A stretch of DNA of 64,000 nt, taken from the NCBI GenBank assembly GCA_001898385.1, contig MKTT01000058.1:1-64000 (forward strand). Direction: 5' to 3'. Below are positions 17,684-25,579 of this stretch, in pieces. Made by a program: the position numbers and the translations under genes. The stretch comes from Planctomycetales bacterium 71-10. Its GTDB lineage: Bacteria; Planctomycetota; Planctomycetia; Isosphaerales; Isosphaeraceae. Each line of letters begins with the position of its first letter. The first letter of the stretch is position 1. The notes beneath the pieces are model-generated. The model made no database searches. It was not told where the DNA came from and saw only the letters and a program-made list of their open reading frames with translations.

Positions 17684-18000
17684 CCGACGAATTCGACCCC
17701 GCGAGCGACGCCGACGCGGCGGCAGGCGGCGGCGGGGCGGACGACGCCGGGGATGGCGAGGGCCCGGCCCGGCCCCCCGCGTTCGAGGTCGACGTCGACG
17801 AGACGATCGACGACCTCGACATGGAGGACGACGACGACCTCGACATGGACGACGACCTCGACGAGGACCTGGAGGGCGACCTGGGCGTCGACGAGGAGCT
17901 CGAGGACGAGGACGACTTCGACGACGGCGGGGACTTCGGCGACTTCGACGATGACGACGACGGCCTCGGAGACGAGGACGACGATGGCGACGACTGGTAA
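17680..18000 (+). CDS. Extremely acidic low-complexity protein
   Basis: 106 residues; after residue 35 the chain is almost only D, E, L, G and M (for example DDLDMEDDDDLDMDDDLDED). The GC-rich GAC/GAG repeats make the frame bias clear. GGAGGAAG precedes the ATG, which overlaps the zinc-finger gene's stop. Such proteins can act as DNA mimics or bind basic partners or divalent ions, but no specific function is shown. Its last 17 bases overlap the next start. Confidence 0.6.
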   Translation: MTDEFDPASDADAAAGGGGADDAGDGEGPARPPAFEVDVDETIDDLDMEDDDDLDMDDDLDEDLEGDLGVDEELEDEDDFDDGGDFGDFDDDDDGLGDEDDDGDDW

Positions 18001-18292
18001 GGAGACGGCCTTGCTCTACGCGATCGAACAGGACGACTCCGCCGAGATCCCCGAGCCGCTGCGGCGGGCCGACGCCGTGCTGGTCGGCGACGCCAACGGC
18101 GTGATCGGCGGGATGGGCTATTCCCGGCTGTCGCTGAAGGAGGCCCATCCGGTCCTGGGGACCTTCTTCGACCGCTTCCCGGCGGCCGTCTTCGTCGCGG
18201 CCCGCGACCGGGTCTTCGCCATGTCGCCCTCGAAGGCCGCCCAGATGAGCCTCTGCGTGGCGGCGGCGGCCGCCGACATCCGCAGGGGCTGA
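17984..18292 (+). CDS. Hypothetical protein
   Basis: 102 residues. The ATG at 17984 lies inside the acidic gene. ETALLYAIEQDDSAEIPEPL and SRLSLKEAHPVLGTFFDRFP are followed by a hydrophobic strand-helix segment (AAVFVAARDRVFAMSPSKAA). Convergent with the terminase gene 29 bp downstream, with palindrome copy 3 in the gap. No family recognised. Confidence 0.5.
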   Translation: MATTGKETALLYAIEQDDSAEIPEPLRRADAVLVGDANGVIGGMGYSRLSLKEAHPVLGTFFDRFPAAVFVAARDRVFAMSPSKAAQMSLCVAAAAADIRRG

Positions 18293-18299
18293 CCGGGCC

Positions 18300-18317
18300 G
18301 TGAATAGCGATATTCCG
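18300..18317. repeat. Palindromic repeat, copy 3
   Basis: GTGAATAGCGATATTCCG has GAATA/TATTC arms around GCGA. It sits in the 29-bp gap between convergent genes, 7 bp after one stop and just before the other. Position and symmetry suit a bidirectional terminator or a protein-binding site. Confidence 0.7.
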
Positions 18318-18321
18318 GGGC

Positions 18322-21300
18322 CTAGTCGAAACGCCCGCCCCCCACCGACGACGGACTCCGCTTGACCAGGCCGCCCAGGTCGGGCCAGGCCCCGGTCGCC
18401 TTCCAGAGGGCGATCGCGCCCAGGTTGACGGCGTGGGCGAAGTCGTCGGAGAAGGCCGTGAGGCGGCGGATCAGATAGACGTCGCTGCGGTTCGTCTCGA
18501 CCTTCTCCTCGGTGAGCGCGAGGAAGTCGTGGAGCAGGCCCATGTCGTTCTCGCCGCCGTGGTCGAACTGGAAGAATCGGATCTTGCCCGCCTTGATCGC
18601 CTGGATCGTGAGCGTCAGCGAATAGGTCCGGTCGATCCGGACGTGGGGCCGCTTGTCCCCCTCGACCCCGGGGACGGGCTGATACCACTTGTCGGTGGCC
18701 AGGGCGCCGTAGACGAATCCCTTGAGCATGTCGGGGTTCACCCCGGCCTGCATGAGGAGCGTCTCGCGGAGCGCCCCGGCGCCGCTGAAGTCGTGGGGGA
18801 AGTACTTGGGCCGCGTCTCGTCGATGCACCGCTTGGCGTCCATGGCCTCGCGGGCGTGGTCGTTGGGCGTCAGGAGCCGGATCCCCCACAGGACGTCGAT
18901 CAGGCCGTCCGTCCGGATGCCCATCCAGGCGAGCGTCGTGAACGAGATCCGTCGGCGGCGGGTCGCCTCGGTGTTCCCCATGACCCCGTCGCCCCCGCCG
19001 CCGCCCCAGTCCGCCGCCAGGACCGTCAGCCGGTAGTCGTCACGCTTGTGCTGCGGGAGGTCGAGGATCTTAGACTGGCGGTTCTTCCAGGGCAGGACGC
19101 AGGCGTCCTTCAGCTCCTGGAGGGTGAGCAGCTTCGACCCCATGTCGTAGCTCTCGCCCAGGATCTCGTTGTGGAACACGGCCGGCGAGGTGTTGTTGAG
19201 GCCGCGCATCTTGCCGTTGAGGGTGGCCCAGGCGATGGGGTCCTCGTAGTGCATCGGCATGATGACTTGGGGTATGTGGAACCCCTGGAACATGTGCCGA
19301 CGGTCCTCGATCAGGGCCTCTCGATCGTCGGCGTCGGCCTTCTCGCCCGAGAGGTTGCGGAACCGGTGCAGCCACGTCCCGTCCCGCGGGTCGATGGGCT
19401 TCTGGCACCTGGCGCAGACCGTCCCCGGGACGCCGCCGCGCGACCGGGGCCCGATGCCCCGGTGCGCCGGGCCGATCATCTTCAGCAGGTCGAACTCGGC
19501 CGAGCAGAAGTTCCAGTGGCCGCAAGCGGCCTCCCGGCACTTCACGACCCATTCGGCCTGAGAGGAGTTCTCCCAGGCGACCTGGATCGGGTTCTCGAAC
19601 CCCTTGGGGGTCCCGGCCATGTCCAGGAGCCCCCACGGCTTGGGGGCGGCCGACATCGTCTCCACGATGATCGGCACGTGCACCGCGTCCATGTCCTGGA
19701 ACTCGTCGATCTTCGTCCAGTACACGCCGCCGATGCCGCGGACGCGGTTCGAGCTCAGGTAGGCGTAGCTGAAGATCTGCAGCGACTTGTTGATGAAGGT
19801 CCGCTGCAGGACGGACTGGTTGCACGTCGTGTCGACGATCAGCGGCTTGATCAGCGACTCGTCGATGAACGGCTGGACATAATTCACCGAGAAACGGCGG
19901 ACCTGCTCGAACAGCGGCGTGACGATGAGCTGCTTGGAGTGCGGGATGCGGGCGGACGTCAGCGTCGTCGAACACGCTATATAGGTCGAGTTGTGACTGA
20001 CCACACCGTCGAGGAGATAGTTGTGGCACCCCTCGACCGTGACGTCCCAGCACTCGCCCGCCTCGATGGGCTCGATCGACTCGATCTCGTCCCACAACAG
20101 GTCGCCGTCGACCAGGTCCTCGAGCTCTCGGAGCCGCGGATGCCCTCCGCAGTGCTCCCGGAAATGGTCCACATACCGCTGCAGCTTGCCGTAAGTGGGG
20201 GCGTACTCGATCGTCCGCCGGAGCCCGACCGACAAGAGGCTGTTGGAGTGCTTCCAACGGATCGACGACCCGATCTCTTTGATGAGACCGCCGACCTCTT
20301 TGGGGATCGTGTCCCGGTTGTTGCGTTCCTCAACGTCCCGGATATCGACGGGCGGCTTACCGGGTACGTCGAACGCGGCGAGGAACCGTCGCCAGCCGTC
20401 CCGGGTCTCGATCCTGACGATGTACGCGTCCCGGCACCGGACGTAGGTCCCGTCGGGCTTCTTGTATCCGGCTTCCTTCTGCGAGACGGTCGTCGGAATG
20501 CCGAACTTGAGGAGCAGCGATTTGACGTCGTAGGCCAGGTCGCGCGACGTGCTCGAGTAACTGATGTCGGGCCGCGTGGCGTTCGCTTTGATCATCCCGT
20601 CCGTGGCCCATAGCCGGGACACGAACAACGCGGCGTCATTGCGAGAAAGCCTGTAAACCCAGGCGGGGATCGACTTCTCCCAAGCATGCTTACCGTAGGT
20701 CCCATCCTCGCCGAGCCAACGGACGAATGGGGAGGCCGCCCGCCGCGAGAATTCGACCTTCACCGCGGACGTACCATCCTTGGGGCGGATCGTCACGTCC
20801 TCGCCGATCGATCGCGCCGACTCGTCGATCTCGTCAACGACCGCCGCGCACTCGGTTGTGATGTTCAGGTTCCCGTTGCAGCAACTACCGTCGCCCAGCA
20901 TATAGGCAGTCAGAACAATCCGATCCCGCGAGACGGCCTCGTCGCCGAACTCACCGCCCCGCCGGGCGGCCGCCACCCGATCGCCGACTTTCAACTCCCC
21001 GGCGCGCGTCCACCCCGCCAACTTCAGGAGGGGGTGCGTTTCCGCCAGATCCATCACGACCCCCGTCCGGGTCATGATCCGCAACGAGGGCTTCGGATCG
21101 GTCCGGACCGTGTCGATTACTCGCGACGAGACGATCCGCTTGCGGTCGTCCATCGCGAGAACCCGGTCGCCGACGCGGAGCTCATGTCCCGGGACACGAC
21201 GACCATCGGCGAGGATCACCCGCTGCGCGCCCGAGACCCGACAGGTCTTTGAAACCTGACGTGCAGTCTTGAGCACCCTCTTGCGCGGGACTCGCGTTCG

Positions 21301-21477
21301 AAAAAGCGCCTTGAACGGGAAGTGGTCGTCGAGCCGGTACGGCTTCCCGTTGAGCGCGAAGAGCAGCGGCAGGACCGGCTCGACGGTCTCCATCCGCGAG
21401 GCGTTCAGCCTCTTGATCAGCTCGAGCGCCCGGCTGCGGTCCTCGCGGGCCCTCGCGGGGCTGACGTCCGTCGGCAT
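18322..21477 (-). CDS. Phage terminase large subunit (GpA-like packaging ATPase-nuclease) interrupted by an intein
   Basis: 1051 residues from the ATG at 21477 (AGGAAGG upstream); removing a 418-residue intein leaves a 633-residue extein, normal for a GpA-like terminase. The P-loop reads ARQVSKT + STYIA once spliced. Walker B is VYWTKIDEFQDMD (DE at extein 173-174). A Cys-rich loop (CGHWNFC, CARC) follows. The RNase H-fold nuclease shows AADWGGGGGDG, PKYFPHDFSGAG and SDDFAHAVNLGAIALW, each holding an expected metal-binding Asp or nearby acidic residue. The enzyme cuts concatemeric DNA and pumps it into a prohead. No small terminase, portal or capsid gene is visible nearby. It is the only long minus-strand gene in the island. 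Confidence 0.9.
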   Translation of the reverse strand: MPTDVSPARAREDRSRALELIKRLNASRMETVEPVLPLLFALNGKPYRLDDHFPFKALFRTRVPRKRVLKTARQVSKTCRVSGAQRVILADGRRVPGHELRVGDRVLAMDDRKRIVSSRVIDTVRTDPKPSLRIMTRTGVVMDLAETHPLLKLAGWTRAGELKVGDRVAAARRGGEFGDEAVSRDRIVLTAYMLGDGSCCNGNLNITTECAAVVDEIDESARSIGEDVTIRPKDGTSAVKVEFSRRAASPFVRWLGEDGTYGKHAWEKSIPAWVYRLSRNDAALFVSRLWATDGMIKANATRPDISYSSTSRDLAYDVKSLLLKFGIPTTVSQKEAGYKKPDGTYVRCRDAYIVRIETRDGWRRFLAAFDVPGKPPVDIRDVEERNNRDTIPKEVGGLIKEIGSSIRWKHSNSLLSVGLRRTIEYAPTYGKLQRYVDHFREHCGGHPRLRELEDLVDGDLLWDEIESIEPIEAGECWDVTVEGCHNYLLDGVVSHNSTYIACSTTLTSARIPHSKQLIVTPLFEQVRRFSVNYVQPFIDESLIKPLIVDTTCNQSVLQRTFINKSLQIFSYAYLSSNRVRGIGGVYWTKIDEFQDMDAVHVPIIVETMSAAPKPWGLLDMAGTPKGFENPIQVAWENSSQAEWVVKCREAACGHWNFCSAEFDLLKMIGPAHRGIGPRSRGGVPGTVCARCQKPIDPRDGTWLHRFRNLSGEKADADDREALIEDRRHMFQGFHIPQVIMPMHYEDPIAWATLNGKMRGLNNTSPAVFHNEILGESYDMGSKLLTLQELKDACVLPWKNRQSKILDLPQHKRDDYRLTVLAADWGGGGGDGVMGNTEATRRRRISFTTLAWMGIRTDGLIDVLWGIRLLTPNDHAREAMDAKRCIDETRPKYFPHDFSGAGALRETLLMQAGVNPDMLKGFVYGALATDKWYQPVPGVEGDKRPHVRIDRTYSLTLTIQAIKAGKIRFFQFDHGGENDMGLLHDFLALTEEKVETNRSDVYLIRRLTAFSDDFAHAVNLGAIALWKATGAWPDLGGLVKRSPSSVGGGRFD
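19990..21243 (-). other. Intein with LAGLIDADG homing endonuclease inside the terminase P-loop
   Basis: 418 residues from Cys1 (codon 21243-21241) to Asn418 (19992-19990), flanked by ...VSKT and STYIA, so the +1 nucleophile is Ser. Block A: Cys1 and VILADGRRV. Block B: LAETHPLL with His70; the usual Thr of TxxH is Ala here. Two LAGLIDADG-type motifs, YMLGDGS (114-120) and LWATDGMI (211-218), both retain the catalytic Asp. Blocks F/G: WDVTVEGCHNYLLDG and VVSHN, with penultimate His417 and terminal Asn418. All residues needed for splicing are present, and the endonuclease looks intact. Confidence 0.93.
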
Positions 21478-21589
21478 GCTTCGCGGCCTTCCTGGCCCGT
21501 GGGGCGTGCGTCGCAGGCCCGGCCCGCGGGGTCGGGCGTATCCTGGACCCAGGCGGGGCGAGGCCCCGCGACGACCGGAGGAGGTCGCC

Positions 21590-21811
21590 ATGTCCATCCG
21601 GATCACCAGCTCCCCAGCCTATTTCCTGGCCCGTTCCGGGCTCGGCCCGACGCGCGTCCTGCCGACGTCGCGGATCAGGCCGATCGGCAACCCGGCCCAC
21701 GGGGGCCCGGCCGGCCTCCCCGGGACGGCCGACGACCGCTACCGCCGGGCGCTCGAGCCCGCCGACCCGGACGGGCCCGCGTCGCGGCCCTGGCCGCCCG
21801 CCGACGCTTGA
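21590..21811 (+). CDS. Small hypothetical protein
   Basis: 73 residues, ATG at 21590 with a strong Shine-Dalgarno (CGGAGGAGG). Pro/Gly-rich (PTRVLPTSRIRPIGNPAHGG), so probably poorly folded. Divergent from the terminase. The stop TGA overlaps a TTG that is in frame with the next gene. Confidence 0.45.
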   Translation: MSIRITSSPAYFLARSGLGPTRVLPTSRIRPIGNPAHGGPAGLPGTADDRYRRALEPADPDGPASRPWPPADA

Positions 21812-21834
21812 CCGGCCGACCCCGGGAGGACGCC

Positions 21835-22173
21835 TTGGACGCCATCGGATCGCTCGTCGTCTACGCCCTGGCCGCCGGGGCCGCCGTGGACCTCTGGCGG
21901 AACGGCTCGCTCTTCGCCCCGCTGCGTGCCCGGGCCGAGTCCGCCACCCTGCCCGGCCCGCTCCGCGAGCTGCTGGGCTGCGACTACTGCCTGACCTTCC
22001 AGGCCGCGCTCTGGCTCTGCCTGCTGTTCGCGCTGCCGGCCGCGACGGCCTCGCCCGGGTGGGCGGCCGCGCTGGGCGTCGTCCCGCAATTCCTGGCGGC
22101 CGGTCGCCTGGCCCGGCTGCTCGACGGGCTCCTGCCCGCGAGGCTCCGGCACGACCGCCCGCCTTCGCTGTAG
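21835..22173 (+). CDS. Small membrane protein with CDYC motif
   Basis: 112 residues from the TTG at 21835 (GGGAGGA 5 bp upstream). A TTG at 21808 in the same frame overlaps the previous stop and could extend it by nine residues. Hydrophobic segments: IGSLVVYALAAGAAVDLW, LTFQAALWLCLLFALPA and WAAALGVVPQFLAAGRLA. LLGCDYCLTFQ resembles the C-x2-C entry of the DUF1360 family of small phage and sporulation-associated membrane proteins; this is a weak match. Probably inner membrane; role unknown. Confidence 0.55.
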   Translation: MDAIGSLVVYALAAGAAVDLWRNGSLFAPLRARAESATLPGPLRELLGCDYCLTFQAALWLCLLFALPAATASPGWAAALGVVPQFLAAGRLARLLDGLLPARLRHDRPPSL

Positions 22174-22225
22174 CCCGGAGGGGCCGCGTCGCCCCTCCCC
22201 GCCGATCCCTGCACGGGGAGTCGTC

Positions 22226-22390
22226 ATGCCGAGACCGTCCGTCGCCAGGCCGCCGATGGTGTCCGGGGACCCCAAGAGGATCAAGCATCGGAAGAGGAGG
22301 CGCCCCCGGGACCGCGGCCCGCGGGGCGTGCCGTTCACCAAGGCCGAGGCGAATCGCGTCTCGGCGGCCGCGAGGTCGGACGGGGCCTGA
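22226..22390 (+). CDS. Very small, highly basic protein
   Basis: 54 residues, ATG at 22226 preceded by CGGGGAG. The core DPKRIKHRKRRRPRDRGPRG is a nucleic-acid-binding-like cluster. Its TGA (22388) is directly followed, in the same frame, by the RNase H-like sequence that has no start codon of its own, so the two may once have been one gene. Confidence 0.45.
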   Translation: MPRPSVARPPMVSGDPKRIKHRKRRRPRDRGPRGVPFTKAEANRVSAAARSDGA

Positions 22391-22858
22391 GACCTGGCCC
22401 TGGTCGGCGACGGCTCGACCGGCCGGTCGGGGGCCTGCGGCTGGGCCGTCGTCTCCTACGACCGGGCCTCGGGCCGGAAGCGGTCGATGCGAGGGGCCGC
22501 CTCGTGCGGCGACTCGCTGGGGTGCGAGCTGCTCCCCTACCTGCACGCGACCCTGGCCCACCTGAAGTCCCTCAAGAGGAAGGCGGCGAGGGGCCGTCGG
22601 GTCCGGATCCTGGTCGTCACCGACTGCAAGACGGCCGTCATGCTCTGGAGGAAGGCCCGGGACGGGGCCGCGTCGGCAACCCGGCGGCGGCCGCGTTCCT
22701 GGCCGCGTTCGGCCCGCTCGAGCGGGCGGGCTGCGAATTCGAATGGCGATGGGCCCGCAGGGGGACCCTCGCGGCCAACCGGGCCTGCGACGCGGAGTCG
22801 CGGCGGGCCCGGGCGTGGATCGAGAGGGCCGGCCGGCCCGTGGAGGTGGGGGATGGGC
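22391..22858 (+). pseudogene. RNase H-fold protein, broken by an upstream in-frame stop and a -1 frameshift
   Basis: The frame after the TGA at 22388 reads LALVGDGSTGRSGACGWAVV...GCELLPYLHATLAHL...VRILVVTDCKTAVMLW, matching the first three RNase H strands with catalytic Asp, Glu and Asp. Near 22670 the coding signal moves to the -1 frame: NPAAAAFLAAFGPLERAG... WRWARRGTLAANRACDAES, which supplies the fourth Asp and the helix after it. All four carboxylates therefore exist but in two frames. No ATG, GTG or TTG precedes the domain. Either a decayed gene, a sequencing or assembly error, or programmed recoding. If intact it would cleave RNA in RNA-DNA hybrids or act as a related nuclease. Confidence 0.6.
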
Positions 22859-23242
22859 GGAGAGAGGGGGACGCCGGGCGGCCGCGACGGGGCGAGGCTC
22901 GTGGTCGTCGCGACGCTCCTGACGGAGCTGACGATCGCGGCGACGGCCGCGACGACGGACGAGGAGATCGCCGCGACGGCCGCAGACGCCGGCGCCAAGC
23001 GGGCGAGGGCCGTCGAGGAGGCCATGCGGCGGGCGCGGCGTGAGGCGAAGGAGGCCGAGGCCGCCTTCGGCGGGACGGGGCCGTACGGGTTCCCGATCGG
23101 GATGGCGGCGGCCGCACCGGCCGCGGATGATCCCACGCCGATCGACCCGATCTCGGCCCGGGCCCGCGAGCATCCGCGGGTCCGCGAGGTCTACAGGAGA
23201 TGGTTCGGGGCCCGGTCGGGCCCCGACGCCGAGGAGGAATGA
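22853..23242 (+). CDS. Hypothetical helical protein
   Basis: 129 residues, ATG at 22853 with GGAGG upstream. An Ala/Thr-rich N-terminal half (VVVATLLTELTIAATAATTD) is followed by a charged helix (RARAVEEAMRRARREAKEAE) and an ordered C-terminus (EHPRVREVYRRWFGARSG). The stop overlaps the next start. No family recognised. Confidence 0.5.
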   Translation: MGGERGTPGGRDGARLVVVATLLTELTIAATAATTDEEIAATAADAGAKRARAVEEAMRRARREAKEAEAAFGGTGPYGFPIGMAAAAPAADDPTPIDPISARAREHPRVREVYRRWFGARSGPDAEEE

Positions 23243-23883
23243 TGCCCAACACGACCGTCGAGACCTCGCTGGCCGCGTTCGTCGACGTGCCGAGGTCCGT
23301 GTCCCCGTTCCCGGTGCTGGTCGTCCACCCGTTCGCCGAGGAGGACGTCGAGGGCTTCGAGGCCCGGCTCGAGGGCCTGGCCGAGCTCCCCCCGGCCCTG
23401 GGGCGGGTCAACCGCCTGCTCGAGCGCTCGCCGGCCCTCCGGGTCTACTCCCAGGTCGACGCGCGACGGCGGCTGGGGGTCTGGGAGGCGTTCGACGTCG
23501 AGCGGGCGATGCGGGAGGCGCCGCTCGTCAAGGCGGCAGGCCTGCCCTTCGACGAGGGGACCGCCCTGGGCCGCCTGCCCGACCCGCGGGCCTGGAACGT
23601 CCTGTCGCTCCGGCCCGTGCCCCGCGACTTCCTGGTGAAGTCGGCGGGGGCCTCGCTCTAGACCTTCCGAGACGGGACCCGGGGCGGGCGGATCGCCTGG
23701 CGGTTCAAGCTCGAGGGGTCGAACTCCTGGCTGCGGACCCCGTCGTTCGGGGCCGAGGACCTGCGCGCGTGGGCCGGGACGCGGCGGGGCTCCGTCGGCG
23801 ACCTGGCCCGCTTCGAGGCGCGGAATACCATGATTCACGCCGACGCCGACGGGGGCGTCGAGCGGGACCTGATCGCCACCTGA
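23242..23883 (+). pseudogene. Hypothetical gene interrupted by an in-frame amber codon
   Basis: ATG at 23242 (GAGGAGG 4-5 bp upstream; ATG 23239 is also in frame). The first part (139 residues) contains FPVLVVHPFAEEDVEGFEAR and ALRVYSQVDARRRLGVWEAF and ends at TAG 23659-23661. The same frame continues with clearly coding sequence for 73 more codons: TFRDGTRGGRIAWRFKLEGS, SFGAEDLRAWAGTRRGSVGD, ARNTMIHADADGG, ending at TGA 23883. The second part has no start codon or Shine-Dalgarno. Either a nonsense mutation or stop-codon readthrough. Function unknown. Confidence 0.6.
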
Positions 23884-23898
23884 CCCTGAGGAGCCGAC

Positions 23899-24318
23899 AT
23901 GTCGAACGAGCCCACCCTCACGAAATCGATCACGTGCGACGCCACGGCGACCATCGGCGACGGGGACGCGACGCGGGAGATCGTGATCGGGTTCACCTTC
24001 GGGGAGCAGGGATCTTCCCGGACGGCGGACGCCTTCGCGGACCAGGCCGAGCGGCTCCGCGGCCTGCCCGGCGGCGCCGAGTTCGCGCTCGCCGCGATCG
24101 CCCGGACCATGGAGGCCGCGGTCCTCGACCTGACGTCCGCATTCGCCGCGGAGGCGACGCGACTCGAGGCGAAGGCGAAGCGGGCGGCCGCGGCGAGGAA
24201 GGCCGCCGCGACGCGGGCCGCCGGACGAACCGCGAAATCCAAGAAGGCCGGGCCCAAGCCCTCGAGTCGGGCCGACGACTCCCGCTGGTCCGGTCGCGGC
24301 GCGTCGGGGGCCTGGTGA
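23899..24318 (+). CDS. Hypothetical protein, tandem family member 1
   Basis: 139 residues, ATG with GAGGAG upstream. A strand-rich N-terminus (SITCDATATIGDGDATREIV) is followed by a helix pair (ADAFADQAERLRGL, FALAAIARTMEAAVLDL) and a Lys/Ala/Arg-rich tail. The two following genes share this architecture (strand segment, two helices with F-x-AA-x-A spacing, basic tail). The stop overlaps the next GTG (GTGA). Function unknown; the basic tails suggest nucleic-acid binding. Confidence 0.55.
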   Translation: MSNEPTLTKSITCDATATIGDGDATREIVIGFTFGEQGSSRTADAFADQAERLRGLPGGAEFALAAIARTMEAAVLDLTSAFAAEATRLEAKAKRAAAARKAAATRAAGRTAKSKKAGPKPSSRADDSRWSGRGASGAW

Positions 24319-24650
24319 GCCGCGCCCCGTCCGAAATCTCCGGCCTCTTGGTCGACGGATGGGCCGCCTCCCCGCCGCTGCGGGTCCGGATCGAATACGA
24401 GGCCGACGACCCGACGATCGCCGCCTTCCGGGCCGCGATCGCGGCGTTCGAGGCGGCCGGCCCGGGGGACGCGGACCGCGAGGAGTTGGTCCGCCTGGTC
24501 GCGGCGCGGCTGCGGCCGGCGATCCAGGAGGCGGCGTCGTTCATGCTCGCGAGGGCGGCGACGCTCGCCGACGGGTCCCGCCGCCGGAACCGTTACGCGA
24601 GGACCGTCGCGACCAAGGCCGCGAAGAGGGCCGCCGCGAAAGGAGCCTGA
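24315..24650 (+). CDS. Hypothetical protein, tandem family member 2
   Basis: 111 residues, GTG start in a GTGA overlap. LRVRIEYEADDPTIAAFRAA and RLRPAIQEAASFMLARAATL parallel the helix pair of its neighbours; the tail is KAAKRAAAKGA. Function unknown. Confidence 0.55.
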   Translation: MSRAPSEISGLLVDGWAASPPLRVRIEYEADDPTIAAFRAAIAAFEAAGPGDADREELVRLVAARLRPAIQEAASFMLARAATLADGSRRRNRYARTVATKAAKRAAAKGA

Positions 24651-24652
24651 CG

Positions 24653-25036
24653 TTGGCGAAGAAGCGACGATCGGCGGCCTCCCCTCCCTCCGGGGTCCGG
24701 ATCGACGGCGAGTGCGACGTGGTCGCCCCGGAGGGGGCGGACCGCGTCGAATTCTCGCTGCGGTGGCGGTCGTCGATCCACCCCGAAGTCGCCGCCGACT
24801 TCGACGCCGCCATGGCCCGCATCCGGGCCCTCGACCCGCGCGACGAGACCCTGACGGACCGGGCCGGCATGGTGATCGGCTGTATCGAGGCCACGATCGC
24901 GACGATCATCGCGAACCTCGGCCGGATCGCCGACGACCTCGAGTTCGCCAGGATGAAGGCCGCCGCGAGGCAGGCCGCGCTGAAGAAGGGCCCCGATCGG
25001 GGCCCGGGGACGAAACGGGCCCCTCGCAAGGCCTGA
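24653..25036 (+). CDS. Hypothetical protein, tandem family member 3
   Basis: 127 residues, TTG at 24653 with AAAGGAG 8 bp upstream. DGECDVVAPEGADRVEFSLR gives the strand segment, then DFDAAMARIRALDPRDETLT and MVIGCIEATIATIIANLGRI the helix pair, and a basic tail (GPGTKRAPRKA). Function unknown. Confidence 0.55.
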   Translation: MAKKRRSAASPPSGVRIDGECDVVAPEGADRVEFSLRWRSSIHPEVAADFDAAMARIRALDPRDETLTDRAGMVIGCIEATIATIIANLGRIADDLEFARMKAAARQAALKKGPDRGPGTKRAPRKA

Positions 25037-25039
25037 CCG

Positions 25040-25059
25040 CCGCGGCCCGTCGGCCGCGG
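25040..25059. terminator. Perfect GC hairpin between small genes
   Basis: CCGCGGCC-cgtc-GGCCGCGG, an 8-bp stem with a 4-base loop, 4 bp after the preceding stop. There is no T-run; it may attenuate or process the operon mRNA. Confidence 0.4.
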
Positions 25060-25087
25060 TTCGCATATCAAGAACCTGAAATCACCG

Positions 25088-25579
25088 ATGAAATACCTCG
25101 TCTGCGACCTCTACGGCGACGAATATGAGCAGGTCACGAACCCCGTCCTCGTCGTCCCGCTGACCCCCGCTTTTCATGACGCCGTCTCGCGCGCCCTGGG
25201 GCTGTTCCCCTGGGTCGCGGGACGGGACGCGAACGTCGCCCGGATCGACGTCGACCTGCCGGGCGTCCTCGCCTACGAGCGGCCCGGCGACCTGCCGGAC
25301 GCGATCGCGGAGCGGGACTTCGACGCCCCGACGCTCGTCGACGTCCCCGAAGACGCCATGGACGCCGACGACGGGCTCGAGATCAAGCTGGCCGTGCTCG
25401 CCGTCACGGGCGGCGACCGGGTTTCGGGCGAGATCCAGGTCGTCGTCCTGGACGACCGCGAGGACGAGGTCCGGCTGTGGGCCGGGCCGATCGCGACGGA
25501 GGACGTCGCCGCGTGGCGGGCGTCCGGGATTTCGGGAAAGGCCGCGACCGATGTCGCCGAACCGGGGGAGGCCCGATGA
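25088..25579 (+). CDS. Hypothetical acidic protein
   Basis: 163 residues, ATG at 25088 after an intergenic hairpin. It begins MKYLVCDLYGDEYEQVTNPV, with mixed strands (ARIDVDLPGVLAYERPGDL, GEIQVVVLDDREDEVRLWAG) and a GPIATEDVAAW end. The stop overlaps the next ATG. Weak Shine-Dalgarno. No family recognised. Confidence 0.5.
   Translation: MKYLVCDLYGDEYEQVTNPVLVVPLTPAFHDAVSRALGLFPWVAGRDANVARIDVDLPGVLAYERPGDLPDAIAERDFDAPTLVDVPEDAMDADDGLEIKLAVLAVTGGDRVSGEIQVVVLDDREDEVRLWAGPIATEDVAAWRASGISGKAATDVAEPGEAR

Noticed and set aside
14186-18889. A 1567-codon minus-strand open frame
   Set aside because: Composition is Arg/Pro/Gly-rich and it lies antisense to the CHC2-finger gene and its neighbours; the real genes in other frames explain it.
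22504-23043. The full -1-frame open frame as an independent gene
   Set aside because: Only its middle part has RNase H character; the rest overlaps the gene at 22853 as Arg/Asp-rich shadow.
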